From positions 33,403 through 97,402 of the forward strand of contig JBCCGG010000020.1 in the NCBI GenBank assembly GCA_039029395.1: DNA of 64,000 nucleotides, read 5' to 3'. Shown one piece after another: positions 25,082 to 33,403 of the stretch. Under the pieces are notes generated by a model. The model worked only from the letters and a program-made list of their open reading frames with translations. It was not told where the DNA came from and did not search any database. Position 1 is the first letter of the stretch. The number at the start of each line of letters is the position of its first letter. The position numbers and the translations under genes were made by a program. This DNA is from JBCCGG01 sp039029395 (GTDB taxonomy: Bacteria; Pseudomonadota; Alphaproteobacteria; Kiloniellales; JAKSDN01).

Positions 25082-27019
25082 TCACGCCGCCCGCGGCTCG
25101 ACGAGCATGCGGCCACGCATCTCCATATGAAGGGCATGGCAGAACCACTGGCAGTAATACCAATGGACACCAGGTCGGTCGGCCACGAAGGTGACCGAGG
25201 CGGTCGCCTGGGGCCCGACCTCGATGGCAATGCCGTAGTTCGCCATTGTGATGCCGTGGGTCAGGTCATCGACATCGTCCATGTTGGTGACATAGATCGT
25301 GACCTCATCGCCTTGCTTTACCGTGAACTGTTCCAGGCTGAAGGTCGGCGCGACCGAGTGCATGTAGACCCGCACCTTGTTGCCGTCGCGGATTACATTC
25401 TCGCCCCAATCCAGATCCACGCCATCTTTCTCGGCCTGTTGGCGGGCCTCCTCCCACATGGGATCCTTGCGGTCCCAAACCCGGCTCGGGTTGACCAGGG
25501 AGCGGTGAACAATGATGCAATCATGGGGCTCTGCAAAGGTCGGGCCGTCGTGCACCACCTTCATCTTGTCGCCGGTGATGTCGATCAGCTGTTCGTTCTC
25601 CGGCTTGAGCGGACCGACGTTGATGAAACGGTCCTTGGAGAACTTGTTGAGCGATACCAACCACTTTCCGTCGGCATCCTTAGTCTCGCCCATGGAGCTG
25701 TGGTTATGGCCCGGCTGGTATTGAACGTCGACCTTGTCGAGGATCGGATCGACGTTCTTCCCGGCGTACTGCTCCTTCGCTTTTTCAATGTCCCACTTGG
25801 CCACTTGGCTGTCGAGAAACAGGGTGGTGAAGGCGTTGCCCTTGCCGTCGAAGGCCGTATGCAAGGGCCCCAGGCCCAGCTCAGGTTCGGCGACGATGCA
25901 ACCGCGCGGCTCGATCTTGCCGGCGAAAACGTCGGGCACCTTGGTGACGTCGATCACCGAGACGGTTGGCGACAGCTTGCCGTTGATCACCACGTGCTGA
26001 CCGTCCGGCGCCGTGTTGCAGCCGTGTGGGCTGTTTGAGATCGGCACATAAGCGGTGTAGGGCGTGCCTTTTCGGCCGTCGAGTACCGGTACGTCGCTGA
26101 TCGTCTTTGCCTTGCCGTCGGCGACCGCCTGCTCGATCGCCTTGATATCGAAGATCACCGCCCAGTCCTGCTCGTTGGCAGTCATCTCGGCCAGCGTCAC
26201 ACCGCCTTCCGAGTTGTAGCAGGTGGAAAAGGCGTAGAGGCCTTGATAATCGGCGTCGCAGTTGTCCAGGTTGCCATCGACGATGACCTGCCAGGCGACC
26301 TCCATTGTGTCGCCGTCGAGCGCAGTAAAGATCGAGTGGTACTTGTCCGGCTCGTCCAGAATCATGCCGTCGTTGGGGATCGGAATGCGGTGTTCGCCGT
26401 TGGCGAAGATGTAGCCCGTGCGTGGGTACTTCTGGGGCCGCATGCCGTGAATGTCCGCGGCATTTGGAATCTCGACGATCTTGTCAGGTTTCATCACGTC
26501 GCAACGGATACGTGCGACCCTGGTGTTGGCCTTATCGTTGATGAAGAGGTAGCGCCCATCGTAGGTGCCGTCGGTAAAGGACATGTGGGGATGGTGTGCA
26601 TCGCCGTTGAGCCACACTCCGTCGCGGGATTCCCCGTGGGCCGTCAGATAAGCCTTGGTCTCAGGCAGGAGATCCTGGGTCAGGATCTGGATGCTCTCTT
26701 TGGTCTTGCCCCAGCCGGTTGCGCTGCAGCGGTTGAACACCGGAATGCGCATGAGCTCGCGCATGGACGGCAGGCCGATGATGCGAACCTCGCCCGATTG
26801 GCCTGAACTCCAGAAGCCGTAGTACTCGTCCAGGTCACCGGGTGCGACGTTGGCCTGGCCACCTTCCGCCGCAATCGCCGGTCGGGAGTTCGAAGTAAGA
26901 CCCACTAAGCCGGTTGCCGCGGCCGCGCCACCGAGGCCGGCCAGGCCGGCCACCTTGGCCGTACCGCCCAACAGGTCGCGCCGGGAAACTCCGTGGGCGT
27001 TCTTTTCGTGCTTCGACAT
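25082..27019 (-). CDS. nosZ: Nitrous oxide reductase NosZ (Tat-exported, clade I type)
   Basis: A 645-residue periplasmic copper enzyme reducing N2O to N2. The Tat signal is VSRRDLLGGTAKVAGLAGLG at the N-terminus, characteristic of clade I enzymes. The seven-bladed propeller holds the CuZ histidines (for example DAHHPHMSFTDG). The C-terminal cupredoxin domain has the CuA ligands Cys623, Cys627, His631 and Met634 in the motif CQWFCHALHMEM. All key residues seen are intact, so the enzyme should be functional. It lies 35 bases after nosR in the same operon. Confidence 0.97.
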   Translation of the reverse strand: MSKHEKNAHGVSRRDLLGGTAKVAGLAGLGGAAAATGLVGLTSNSRPAIAAEGGQANVAPGDLDEYYGFWSSGQSGEVRIIGLPSMRELMRIPVFNRCSATGWGKTKESIQILTQDLLPETKAYLTAHGESRDGVWLNGDAHHPHMSFTDGTYDGRYLFINDKANTRVARIRCDVMKPDKIVEIPNAADIHGMRPQKYPRTGYIFANGEHRIPIPNDGMILDEPDKYHSIFTALDGDTMEVAWQVIVDGNLDNCDADYQGLYAFSTCYNSEGGVTLAEMTANEQDWAVIFDIKAIEQAVADGKAKTISDVPVLDGRKGTPYTAYVPISNSPHGCNTAPDGQHVVINGKLSPTVSVIDVTKVPDVFAGKIEPRGCIVAEPELGLGPLHTAFDGKGNAFTTLFLDSQVAKWDIEKAKEQYAGKNVDPILDKVDVQYQPGHNHSSMGETKDADGKWLVSLNKFSKDRFINVGPLKPENEQLIDITGDKMKVVHDGPTFAEPHDCIIVHRSLVNPSRVWDRKDPMWEEARQQAEKDGVDLDWGENVIRDGNKVRVYMHSVAPTFSLEQFTVKQGDEVTIYVTNMDDVDDLTHGITMANYGIAIEVGPQATASVTFVADRPGVHWYYCQWFCHALHMEMRGRMLVEPRAA

Positions 27020-27054
27020 GCTTCTTTCCTCCTTCTGGTTCGCGGGCGACTTCC

Positions 27055-29313
27055 TTACTCAGGCAGGAAGTCCGCCAATTCCAATGCCTTCTTGGGTTTC
27101 TCACCACGCTTCGGCGGTAAGTTCTTGGACGCCAACGCCTGGCGCCGCTCGCGCTTGAGGCGCCGCTGGATCATCACCGGGCAACGCCGGTCGTCGTGAT
27201 AGAGTGTCTGACAGTGCAAACAGGAATGGCATTCGTTCGGATTGATCTGACCCTGAGGATGGATCGCACCGACCATGCATTCCGTGCCACAGCGCTGGCA
27301 GGGGTTGCCACACTCCCGGTACCGCTTCAGCCAGTCGAACATGCGCAGCCGGCCGGGAATCGCGAGCGCCGCACCAAGTGGGCAGAGATAGCGGCAGTAG
27401 AAACGCTCGATGAAAAGCCCGGCCACGAGCAAGGCGACGGCGAAGGCGACGAATGGCCAATCGCGCTGGAACTTGAGAATGATCGCCGTCTTGAAGGGCT
27501 CGATCTCAGCCATCTGCTCGGCCAGCGCCAGGGAGTAGAGCGAGACGCCGAACAACACCAGGAAGATCATGTACTTGAGCGACCAGAGTCGCTCGTGCAG
27601 CCACCAGGGCACCTTGACTTGAGGCACCTTGCACAGCTTGGCCAGCTTGTTGGTCAGCTCCTGCAGCGCGCCGAAGGGGCAGAGCCAGCCGCAAAATGCA
27701 CCTCGCCCCCAAAACAGCAGCGCCGCGGCGACCGAACCCCAAAGAATGAAGATCAGCGGATCCTTGAGGAAGAAGTCCCAGCGGAAATCGACCACCAGCG
27801 CATTGAAGAAGGTCATGATGTTGACAACGGAGAGTTGGGCGTTGGCATAGAAGCCAAGCCCGAACAGAGTGAAGATCAGGAAGCCGATGCGCAGACGCTC
27901 GGTCAGGGCTACGCGTTTTGTAAGCCAATCCTGCACATAGAAAATCAATGTCAGCACGCCCAGGGCGGTGAGAAGCACGACAACCTCAGGCAACTTGTCG
28001 CGCCACAGGCGCTGCCACAGAGGCTCGCCTTGCAGTACCGCGCCGTGGCGTTCCGCGCCCTGCCCCGCATGTATTTGCCCGCTACCCGAGTCCGTTTTGG
28101 CCACCTTCTCCAAGTAACGCTCGGGCGGCCGGTAGCCCAGATCGAAGGTCAAGAATGCCTTTGTCGTCGGTCCGGTGGCGCGCGCGGCCAGCAGCTCCAA
28201 GCGCCAGCCACGGGCCGGATCGAAGTCGAGGCCTTCGGGGGTAATGAAAAGATCGACGTCCTTGAACTTTGGCGCGCCGGCGGCGGCAATCGCGCCCAGA
28301 CGCTTGTGGTCCCGGTCGCGAAAACGCAGGGACTCGTCGCCTTGGATCACCTGAAAGCGGTCGAAGATGCCGCCGCGCACGTAGCCCGAACCCTTGAAAG
28401 AATAGAGCCCGTTGGCCGCCACTAATATTGCCTCCTGGTCAGGCTTCAGGGCCTTTCGCAGGTTGCCATACTCGGCCTCGCCCAAGAGTGAGCGGCCGAC
28501 CGAAGGAATCGAGACCACGGCGGCATAGAGATCGATGAAGGTGCTCTCTTGGTCGTCCGCCTCTGGTCGGGCGGCGGCAACGGCTTCGCCAGACTCGCTA
28601 AAGGCGGTGGTCACCTCGGCGACGCTGAGCTGGAGCCGACGCACTGCGCCTTCGCCGGTCAAGGTCGCCCAATCGGAGACCTCGTCGACCGTTGAATTGA
28701 CCCGCCAGCGCGGTCCGCGCGCCGTGGCTGGCTCTGATTTCAAGCCACCCAGGCCGAGCCGCCGGGCGACCTTGATGGCGGCGCGCAGGATCGAATCGTC
28801 GGCCACCATGACTGTCACCGTGGCGCCGCTTACGATATCGACCTCATGATCGGCGCCGCCCGTCCGCACGAATTCCGGCACGTCTAGTCCGACGAAGCTG
28901 TCGAGCACCTCGACGATCTTCGATTCCGGGATTCCGACCAGAACGATCGGCTCTTTGTGGTCGACCAGCTTGAGACCGGTGATCCGCCCCTCCAGATCGA
29001 GCCCAATCATGATATGGATCGGCTTGCCGGAGTAGCCAGCGGCATTGGCAAAGCTCGAATTCAGAAAGGCGGTGCCCACCGGCAGCCCATCCTTCAACAC
29101 CTGGACCACCGGCGGGTCGCCCTGAGGCGGTCCGTAGTCATCTGCCCCTGGGAGGATCTCGCCCGGCGCGGTCTTAGGCAGGAATCGCTGCAGATGATCG
29201 CGTGTTGCCCCCAAGGCGCCGGCGCTTTGCAGAATCAAGGCCAAGAGCAACAGGAGAACGGGCAGATATGAATATGCCCTCGGTCGCTTGCCCAGGTCGA
29301 CACGGTCATGCAT
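27055..29313 (-). CDS. nosR: NosR membrane flavo-iron-sulphur regulator/electron donor
   Basis: About 752 residues from the ATG at 29313; an in-frame ATG at 29343 is possible. The order is an N-terminal signal/anchor, then a periplasmic FMN-binding domain with covalent-flavin motif SGATVTVM (around residue 165). Several transmembrane helices follow, with paired CxxxCP motifs (CGWLCPFGALQ and CRYLCPLGAAL). A C-terminal ferredoxin-like part carries CQRCGTECMVGAIHP and CHSCLHCQTLYHDDRRCP. NosR is needed for nosZ expression and electron supply to NosZ (established knowledge). No nosX/apbE flavin transferase gene is in this window. An FNR-type box lies 81 bases upstream. Confidence 0.95.
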   Translation of the reverse strand: MHDRVDLGKRPRAYSYLPVLLLLLALILQSAGALGATRDHLQRFLPKTAPGEILPGADDYGPPQGDPPVVQVLKDGLPVGTAFLNSSFANAAGYSGKPIHIMIGLDLEGRITGLKLVDHKEPIVLVGIPESKIVEVLDSFVGLDVPEFVRTGGADHEVDIVSGATVTVMVADDSILRAAIKVARRLGLGGLKSEPATARGPRWRVNSTVDEVSDWATLTGEGAVRRLQLSVAEVTTAFSESGEAVAAARPEADDQESTFIDLYAAVVSIPSVGRSLLGEAEYGNLRKALKPDQEAILVAANGLYSFKGSGYVRGGIFDRFQVIQGDESLRFRDRDHKRLGAIAAAGAPKFKDVDLFITPEGLDFDPARGWRLELLAARATGPTTKAFLTFDLGYRPPERYLEKVAKTDSGSGQIHAGQGAERHGAVLQGEPLWQRLWRDKLPEVVVLLTALGVLTLIFYVQDWLTKRVALTERLRIGFLIFTLFGLGFYANAQLSVVNIMTFFNALVVDFRWDFFLKDPLIFILWGSVAAALLFWGRGAFCGWLCPFGALQELTNKLAKLCKVPQVKVPWWLHERLWSLKYMIFLVLFGVSLYSLALAEQMAEIEPFKTAIILKFQRDWPFVAFAVALLVAGLFIERFYCRYLCPLGAALAIPGRLRMFDWLKRYRECGNPCQRCGTECMVGAIHPQGQINPNECHSCLHCQTLYHDDRRCPVMIQRRLKRERRQALASKNLPPKRGEKPKKALELADFLPE

Positions 29314-29393
29314 GGCGTCTCGATCACCACCGCGAGCGGTCACGGATGCCTCGATTGGAACCTTGGGAGTAGCAAGTCCGCCGATCCGATTCC

Positions 29394-29407
29394 TTGACTT
29401 GAGTCAA
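29394..29407. promoter_or_regulatory. FNR/DNR-type box upstream of nosR
   Basis: TTGACTTGAGTCAA has perfect TTGAC/GTCAA half-sites with a 4-base core, matching the FNR/NNR/DNR family consensus TTGAT-N4-ATCAA in four of five positions per half. It lies 81 bases before the nosR ATG and 66 bases before the preferred start of the divergent ferritin-like gene. It could serve both promoters in low oxygen or with NO. Confidence 0.78.
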
Positions 29408-29472
29408 TGATGGAAATCTTGCTGGGCGGCAGTCTACGAGTGAGCTGCGGCCGACTGCGGGGTGGACCGACG

Positions 29473-30327
29473 GTGCAATTGCCAAGGGTCAAGAGCCTGG
29501 AGGACCTGAATGCGCTCGCGATCATTCTGGAGCGGCGCGCGGCAGAGCGCTTCAGGCTCCTGGCGGCGGCGATGGCTGCGCGCGGCCGCATGGAACTGAG
29601 CGAGCTTTTCAAGCAGCTCGCCCAAGAGGAGGCCCGGCACGAGGCGGCGCTCCGCCAGGCTGCGCCTGCGCTCGACGACGGTGCGCTCGAAGGCCGCTGG
29701 CCGGACGAGCTGGGCGAAGCACCTCGCCAGCCGGACGCAAGCCAACTGGCCGGTGCCTCGGTTTACCAATGTCTCGCCGATGCTGTGCGCAACGAAGAGA
29801 AAGCCTTCCGATTTTTCTCCTATGTGGCGGCCAACAGCAAGGATGAGGCTCTGAGATCTCGCGCTGAGACGCTCGCCAAGGAGGAGCTGGCCCACGCCGC
29901 TTTGCTGCGTCAAGCGCGCCGCACCGCCTATCATCGGCAGAAGCGTCTGACACAGCTCTGGCCGAACGGTCGCAAGGTGACCACCATGGCAGAGCTGCGT
30001 CGCTCCGCGGTGGCACGTGAACTGGCCCTACAGCAGCGTCTCGAGGCTTTGCCTTTGGAGGTCACCACGGCAAGGGCGCTGGAACATGCCGCCAAGCGAA
30101 TTCGAGCGCTGCTGGCGCCAGAGCCCGAGCATAGCGCCGCAGAGCGAACAGATCCGCCTCCCAGCTCGCCAGAGGATACCTGCGCCGCGGCCTTCGAGTT
30201 CTACGACCAGGTCGCCAGGGCGGCGCGAGACGAGGCGCTCATGCTGTGCGCTCAAAGTCTAAGCGAGATCGCTCTGGAGCGCATCGTACTGCTCGCCGAT
30301 CAGGGTGAGGGTTCAACGGGTCCTTGA
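29473..30327 (+). CDS. Ferritin-like (rubrerythrin-type) di-iron domain protein
   Basis: About 284 residues, mostly helical. Two helix pairs each carry a glutamate and an EExxH motif. The first pair is ILERRAAERF with QEEARHEAAL (residues 18-58), the second RNEEKAFRFF with KEELAHAALL (about residues 105-140). Together they form one four-helix ferritin-like di-iron site. The C-terminal 120 residues are helical without motif. The GTG at 29473 is preferred because an in-frame ATG at 29407 overlaps the FNR box and gives a non-conserved leader. It is divergent from nosR, so it may share low-oxygen control. Its role (iron, peroxide or NO handling) is unknown. Confidence 0.72.
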   Translation: MQLPRVKSLEDLNALAIILERRAAERFRLLAAAMAARGRMELSELFKQLAQEEARHEAALRQAAPALDDGALEGRWPDELGEAPRQPDASQLAGASVYQCLADAVRNEEKAFRFFSYVAANSKDEALRSRAETLAKEELAHAALLRQARRTAYHRQKRLTQLWPNGRKVTTMAELRRSAVARELALQQRLEALPLEVTTARALEHAAKRIRALLAPEPEHSAAERTDPPPSSPEDTCAAAFEFYDQVARAARDEALMLCAQSLSEIALERIVLLADQGEGSTGP

Positions 30328-30457
30328 CGGGCGTAGCCAGCGGCCAAAATGTCGGTTCAATCTTGGCTACCCCATGATGATCTGGGTGCTCGTCCCAAAT
30401 GCGGAGGCGCCCCATCGTCAACGTCGCCAAGACGATCACAGCGCGCCTAGAAGGGTG

Positions 30458-31888
30458 TCAGATGGCTGGCCGGCGTGACGTGCAGTCGAGCCAAGGCTGC
30501 GCTCGCTCCAACGCCGAGCCGATCCGAAACACCCGCTCGTCATCGAGATGGCGCGCGGTGATCTGAACGCTTGTCGGCAAGCCGTTGCCGCCGATGCCGG
30601 AAGGAACCGCGAGGACCGGAATGCGACCCAACATGTTGAAGGGATGACACATGCACCATCCATAGAGGGGATCGACGGTCTTGCCGTTGATGACAACCGG
30701 ATCGCCGGGATACTGATCGGCAGGAATCTCGTGGAACCCCATCGTCGGACATACGAAGGCATAGTGGTCTTCCATGATCGCACCGACATGACGGGCCATG
30801 CCTTCCTGCATTTCGTAGGCAGCGTAGAAATCGGCGGCGGAGGTTTTGCCGTTGGCGTCGGCACAGTAGGCGGCCCAGGGTGTCGCCAATGACGGGTCCG
30901 TGTCGACGATCCCCTTGATGTAGCCACCGAACAGGTGATCCAGGTAGTTCTGCACCGCCCTGTCGGCGTTAGCGCTCCAGCCAAAATCCACTTCGACCAA
31001 TTCAGCGCCCAAATCCTTGAGGACATCCAGGGTGTTGAGCGTGTTCATACGAACATGTTCGTCGACCTCAAAGAACCCGAGATCGAGCGACCAGGCGATC
31101 TTTAGGCCTTTGATGTCGTCGTAAGAGTTGGGCAGATGGTACTTCGGGCGGATCGATGCATTGTCGAGTGGATGGGGGCCGCAGAGGACGTTCTGCATCA
31201 GCACCGTGTCGCCTACCGTGCGGCTCATGGGACCCATCACCGCATACATGTCGTAGGCGAATGCCGTGTTGTCAGGATTGCGGCCGTAGGGGGGTTTGTA
31301 GCCGACGACGCCACAACAGCTGGCTGGAATGCGGATTGACCCGCCGATGTCGGACCCGGTCGCGAGCGGAGCACTTCCGACAGCCAGCGACGCGCCCGAC
31401 CCACCGGAGGAGCCGCCGCAGGTGAATTCGGGCCGCCAGGGCGTCCGCGTGGTGCCGTGGATTTTTGAATCGGCCGTACCGGAACAGGAAAACTCGGGCG
31501 TCGTTGTGCGCGCATGGACGATACATCCGGCGTCGAGCAACCGTTGCACCGCATAGTGAGTCCTGGTGCTGACGTTGTCCTTCAAATAAAGAGACCCATT
31601 CGTCATAGGCTGCCCTTCGATGTCCGCCTCGTCCTTTACGGCGATTGGCAAGCCCTGCAAGGCACCGGGGCGTCCGTTCGTTTGACAGTACTTCTTTTCC
31701 GACTCTCTCGCCTGATCCATCGCTTCGTCGAACCAGGTGAAGGCAAAGGCGTTGACAACGGGCTCGGTTTCCTCTGCCCGCTTGATCAAAGCCTCGAGGT
31801 ACTCGACCGGCGACAAGTCGCGTGAGGCAAACCGCGCTAACACTTCGCTTGCCGGCATGTAACAGAGCTCAAGATCAACGGACGACAT
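30458..31888 (-). CDS. Amidase signature family protein (first copy)
   Basis: A 476-residue cytoplasmic amidase with the Ser-cisSer-Lys triad. The lysine lies in LPIAVKDEADIEG (around residue 80), and the glycine/serine-rich signature CGGSSGGSGASLAVGSAPLA with SDIGGSIRIPASCCG lies around residues 150-185. It hydrolyses an amide bond and resembles GatA/AtzF-type amidases (family knowledge). The ATG at 31888 follows AGGAG and sits one base after the second amidase's stop. Longer in-frame codons upstream are inside that gene. The two amidases share N-terminal sequence (DLELCYMPA) and are a tandem duplication in a peptide-type importer operon. Confidence 0.9.
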   Translation of the reverse strand: MSSVDLELCYMPASEVLARFASRDLSPVEYLEALIKRAEETEPVVNAFAFTWFDEAMDQARESEKKYCQTNGRPGALQGLPIAVKDEADIEGQPMTNGSLYLKDNVSTRTHYAVQRLLDAGCIVHARTTTPEFSCSGTADSKIHGTTRTPWRPEFTCGGSSGGSGASLAVGSAPLATGSDIGGSIRIPASCCGVVGYKPPYGRNPDNTAFAYDMYAVMGPMSRTVGDTVLMQNVLCGPHPLDNASIRPKYHLPNSYDDIKGLKIAWSLDLGFFEVDEHVRMNTLNTLDVLKDLGAELVEVDFGWSANADRAVQNYLDHLFGGYIKGIVDTDPSLATPWAAYCADANGKTSAADFYAAYEMQEGMARHVGAIMEDHYAFVCPTMGFHEIPADQYPGDPVVINGKTVDPLYGWCMCHPFNMLGRIPVLAVPSGIGGNGLPTSVQITARHLDDERVFRIGSALERAQPWLDCTSRRPAI

Positions 31889-31889
31889 C

Positions 31890-33380
31890 TTACTCACTCC
31901 TCGCTTGATCCAATCCTTGGTACTGATTCGATGCCCACGTGCCACGCTCAAGGGGCGGCCGACGCTCCGGGCAATCGAGCCACGGCGCCGCCGACTCCAA
32001 CGCGGATGCCACGCGGAATACTCTCGTGTCATCGTAGGATCGCCCGACGATCTGAATGCCAACGGGCAAACCATTCGGCGCGATACCGGCCGGAACGGCC
32101 AGAACAGGGAGGCGACCTAGCATGTTGAACTGCGACGTCAGTGTGAACTCGTAGTCCGAATCGAACGCGCGACCCTTCACCTTTACGGTCTCCCAGGGTT
32201 GCTGCTCGGCCTTGATCTCATGTGTCACGAATGTTGGGCACACGAGCGCGTGGCATCTCTCTAGAACCGGCCCGATCGTCCGATACATCTCACCGCTGAC
32301 CTCAAAGGCGCGCAGGTACCTCTCCCTATTGACCTTGTGGGCGCGACCGGCCAGGTAAGCCGTGTAGGCGCAGACAAGGTCCGGGTGCTTTTGCGCCTCT
32401 CGAACCAGGGTGTAACCAAAGGTGTGATCCAGATAATCGCGCGCGGCGCTCAACACCTCGCCGTCCCATTTGAGGTCGACTTCTTCGATAATCGCACCCT
32501 GGTCGGCAAGATGATCGAGCACGCGGCGGGTTTGGTGCTCCACCTCCGGTGCGACCACCTTGTTCCCGACATCCAAGGTGTAGGCGATCCGCAGACCCCG
32601 AACGCCCTTGTGGGAGAGCGGAATATCCACCTCATCACGCAAGGTGGCGATGTCCTCGGGATGGCAGCCGGACATGACGTTTTGAAATAGGGCGCAATCG
32701 GCAACCGTGCGCGCGAGTGGTCCGCTTTGATTGTAGGGATCCAGGTTGAAGGGTGGCAGGTCCGGATTGCGGCCGTACGGCGGCTTGTACCCCACGACGC
32801 CACAGGCCGCGGCCGGGCCGCGTATAGAACCGGCGATATCGGACCCGGTGGCGAGGGTCGAGGTGCCGGCCGCCAAGGATGCCGCGGCGCCACCAGAGGA
32901 ACCCGAACAGGTGAAATCCAGATGCCACGGCGTTCTGGTCGTGCCATGCAATCGGGACGAGGTGATCCACGCGCAACTGAATTCGGGCGTAGTGGTTCGC
33001 GCGTGAAAGATTCCACCGGCATCGCGCAGCCGCGCGACGATGGGATGATCGAAGTCTGCGACGTAATCCTTATAGATCAGAGACCCTTGAGTGTTGCGCT
33101 GACCGATCACCGGCATCTCGTCCTTGATGCCGATGGTCAGGCCTTCGAGCGGCCGGGCTTCATCCGGGTAATTGGTGTAGATCCGCTCGGCTGCGTGGGC
33201 CGCGTCCAGCGCTTGGTCGAAGAAGGTCTCCGTGAAAGCATTGATCAGCGGTTCGACGGCCTCCGCGCGCCCGATCTGTGCTCGAAGCACATCAACCGGG
33301 GATAACTCTCCACTGCGAAAACATTCAAGCTGCCGCACGGCGGGCATGTAGCAAAGTTCGAGATCAAACGACAGCATCAC
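31890..33380 (-). CDS. Amidase signature family protein (second copy)
   Basis: A 496-residue amidase paralogous to its downstream neighbour. Its catalytic lysine lies in GLTIGIKDEMPVIG (around residue 80) and the signature serines in CSGSSGGAAASLAAGTSTLA with GSDIAGSIRGPAAACG (around residues 150-185). The cytoplasmic location (no signal) fits hydrolysis of an imported amide or peptide. It is 23 bases downstream of the fused ATPase gene, so importer and amidases are one operon. Two diverged copies suggest two related substrates or a heteromer; this is inference. Confidence 0.9.
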   Translation of the reverse strand: MMLSFDLELCYMPAVRQLECFRSGELSPVDVLRAQIGRAEAVEPLINAFTETFFDQALDAAHAAERIYTNYPDEARPLEGLTIGIKDEMPVIGQRNTQGSLIYKDYVADFDHPIVARLRDAGGIFHARTTTPEFSCAWITSSRLHGTTRTPWHLDFTCSGSSGGAAASLAAGTSTLATGSDIAGSIRGPAAACGVVGYKPPYGRNPDLPPFNLDPYNQSGPLARTVADCALFQNVMSGCHPEDIATLRDEVDIPLSHKGVRGLRIAYTLDVGNKVVAPEVEHQTRRVLDHLADQGAIIEEVDLKWDGEVLSAARDYLDHTFGYTLVREAQKHPDLVCAYTAYLAGRAHKVNRERYLRAFEVSGEMYRTIGPVLERCHALVCPTFVTHEIKAEQQPWETVKVKGRAFDSDYEFTLTSQFNMLGRLPVLAVPAGIAPNGLPVGIQIVGRSYDDTRVFRVASALESAAPWLDCPERRPPLERGTWASNQYQGLDQARSE

Positions 33381-33403
33381 GGGGTTCTCGCGGAAACAGA
33401 GGT

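Noticed and set aside
30328..30457. Possible terminator between ferritin-like and amidase genes
   Set aside because: A GTAGCCA/TGGCTAC pair is present, but the loop of about 24 bases and lack of a T-run make it too weak to call.
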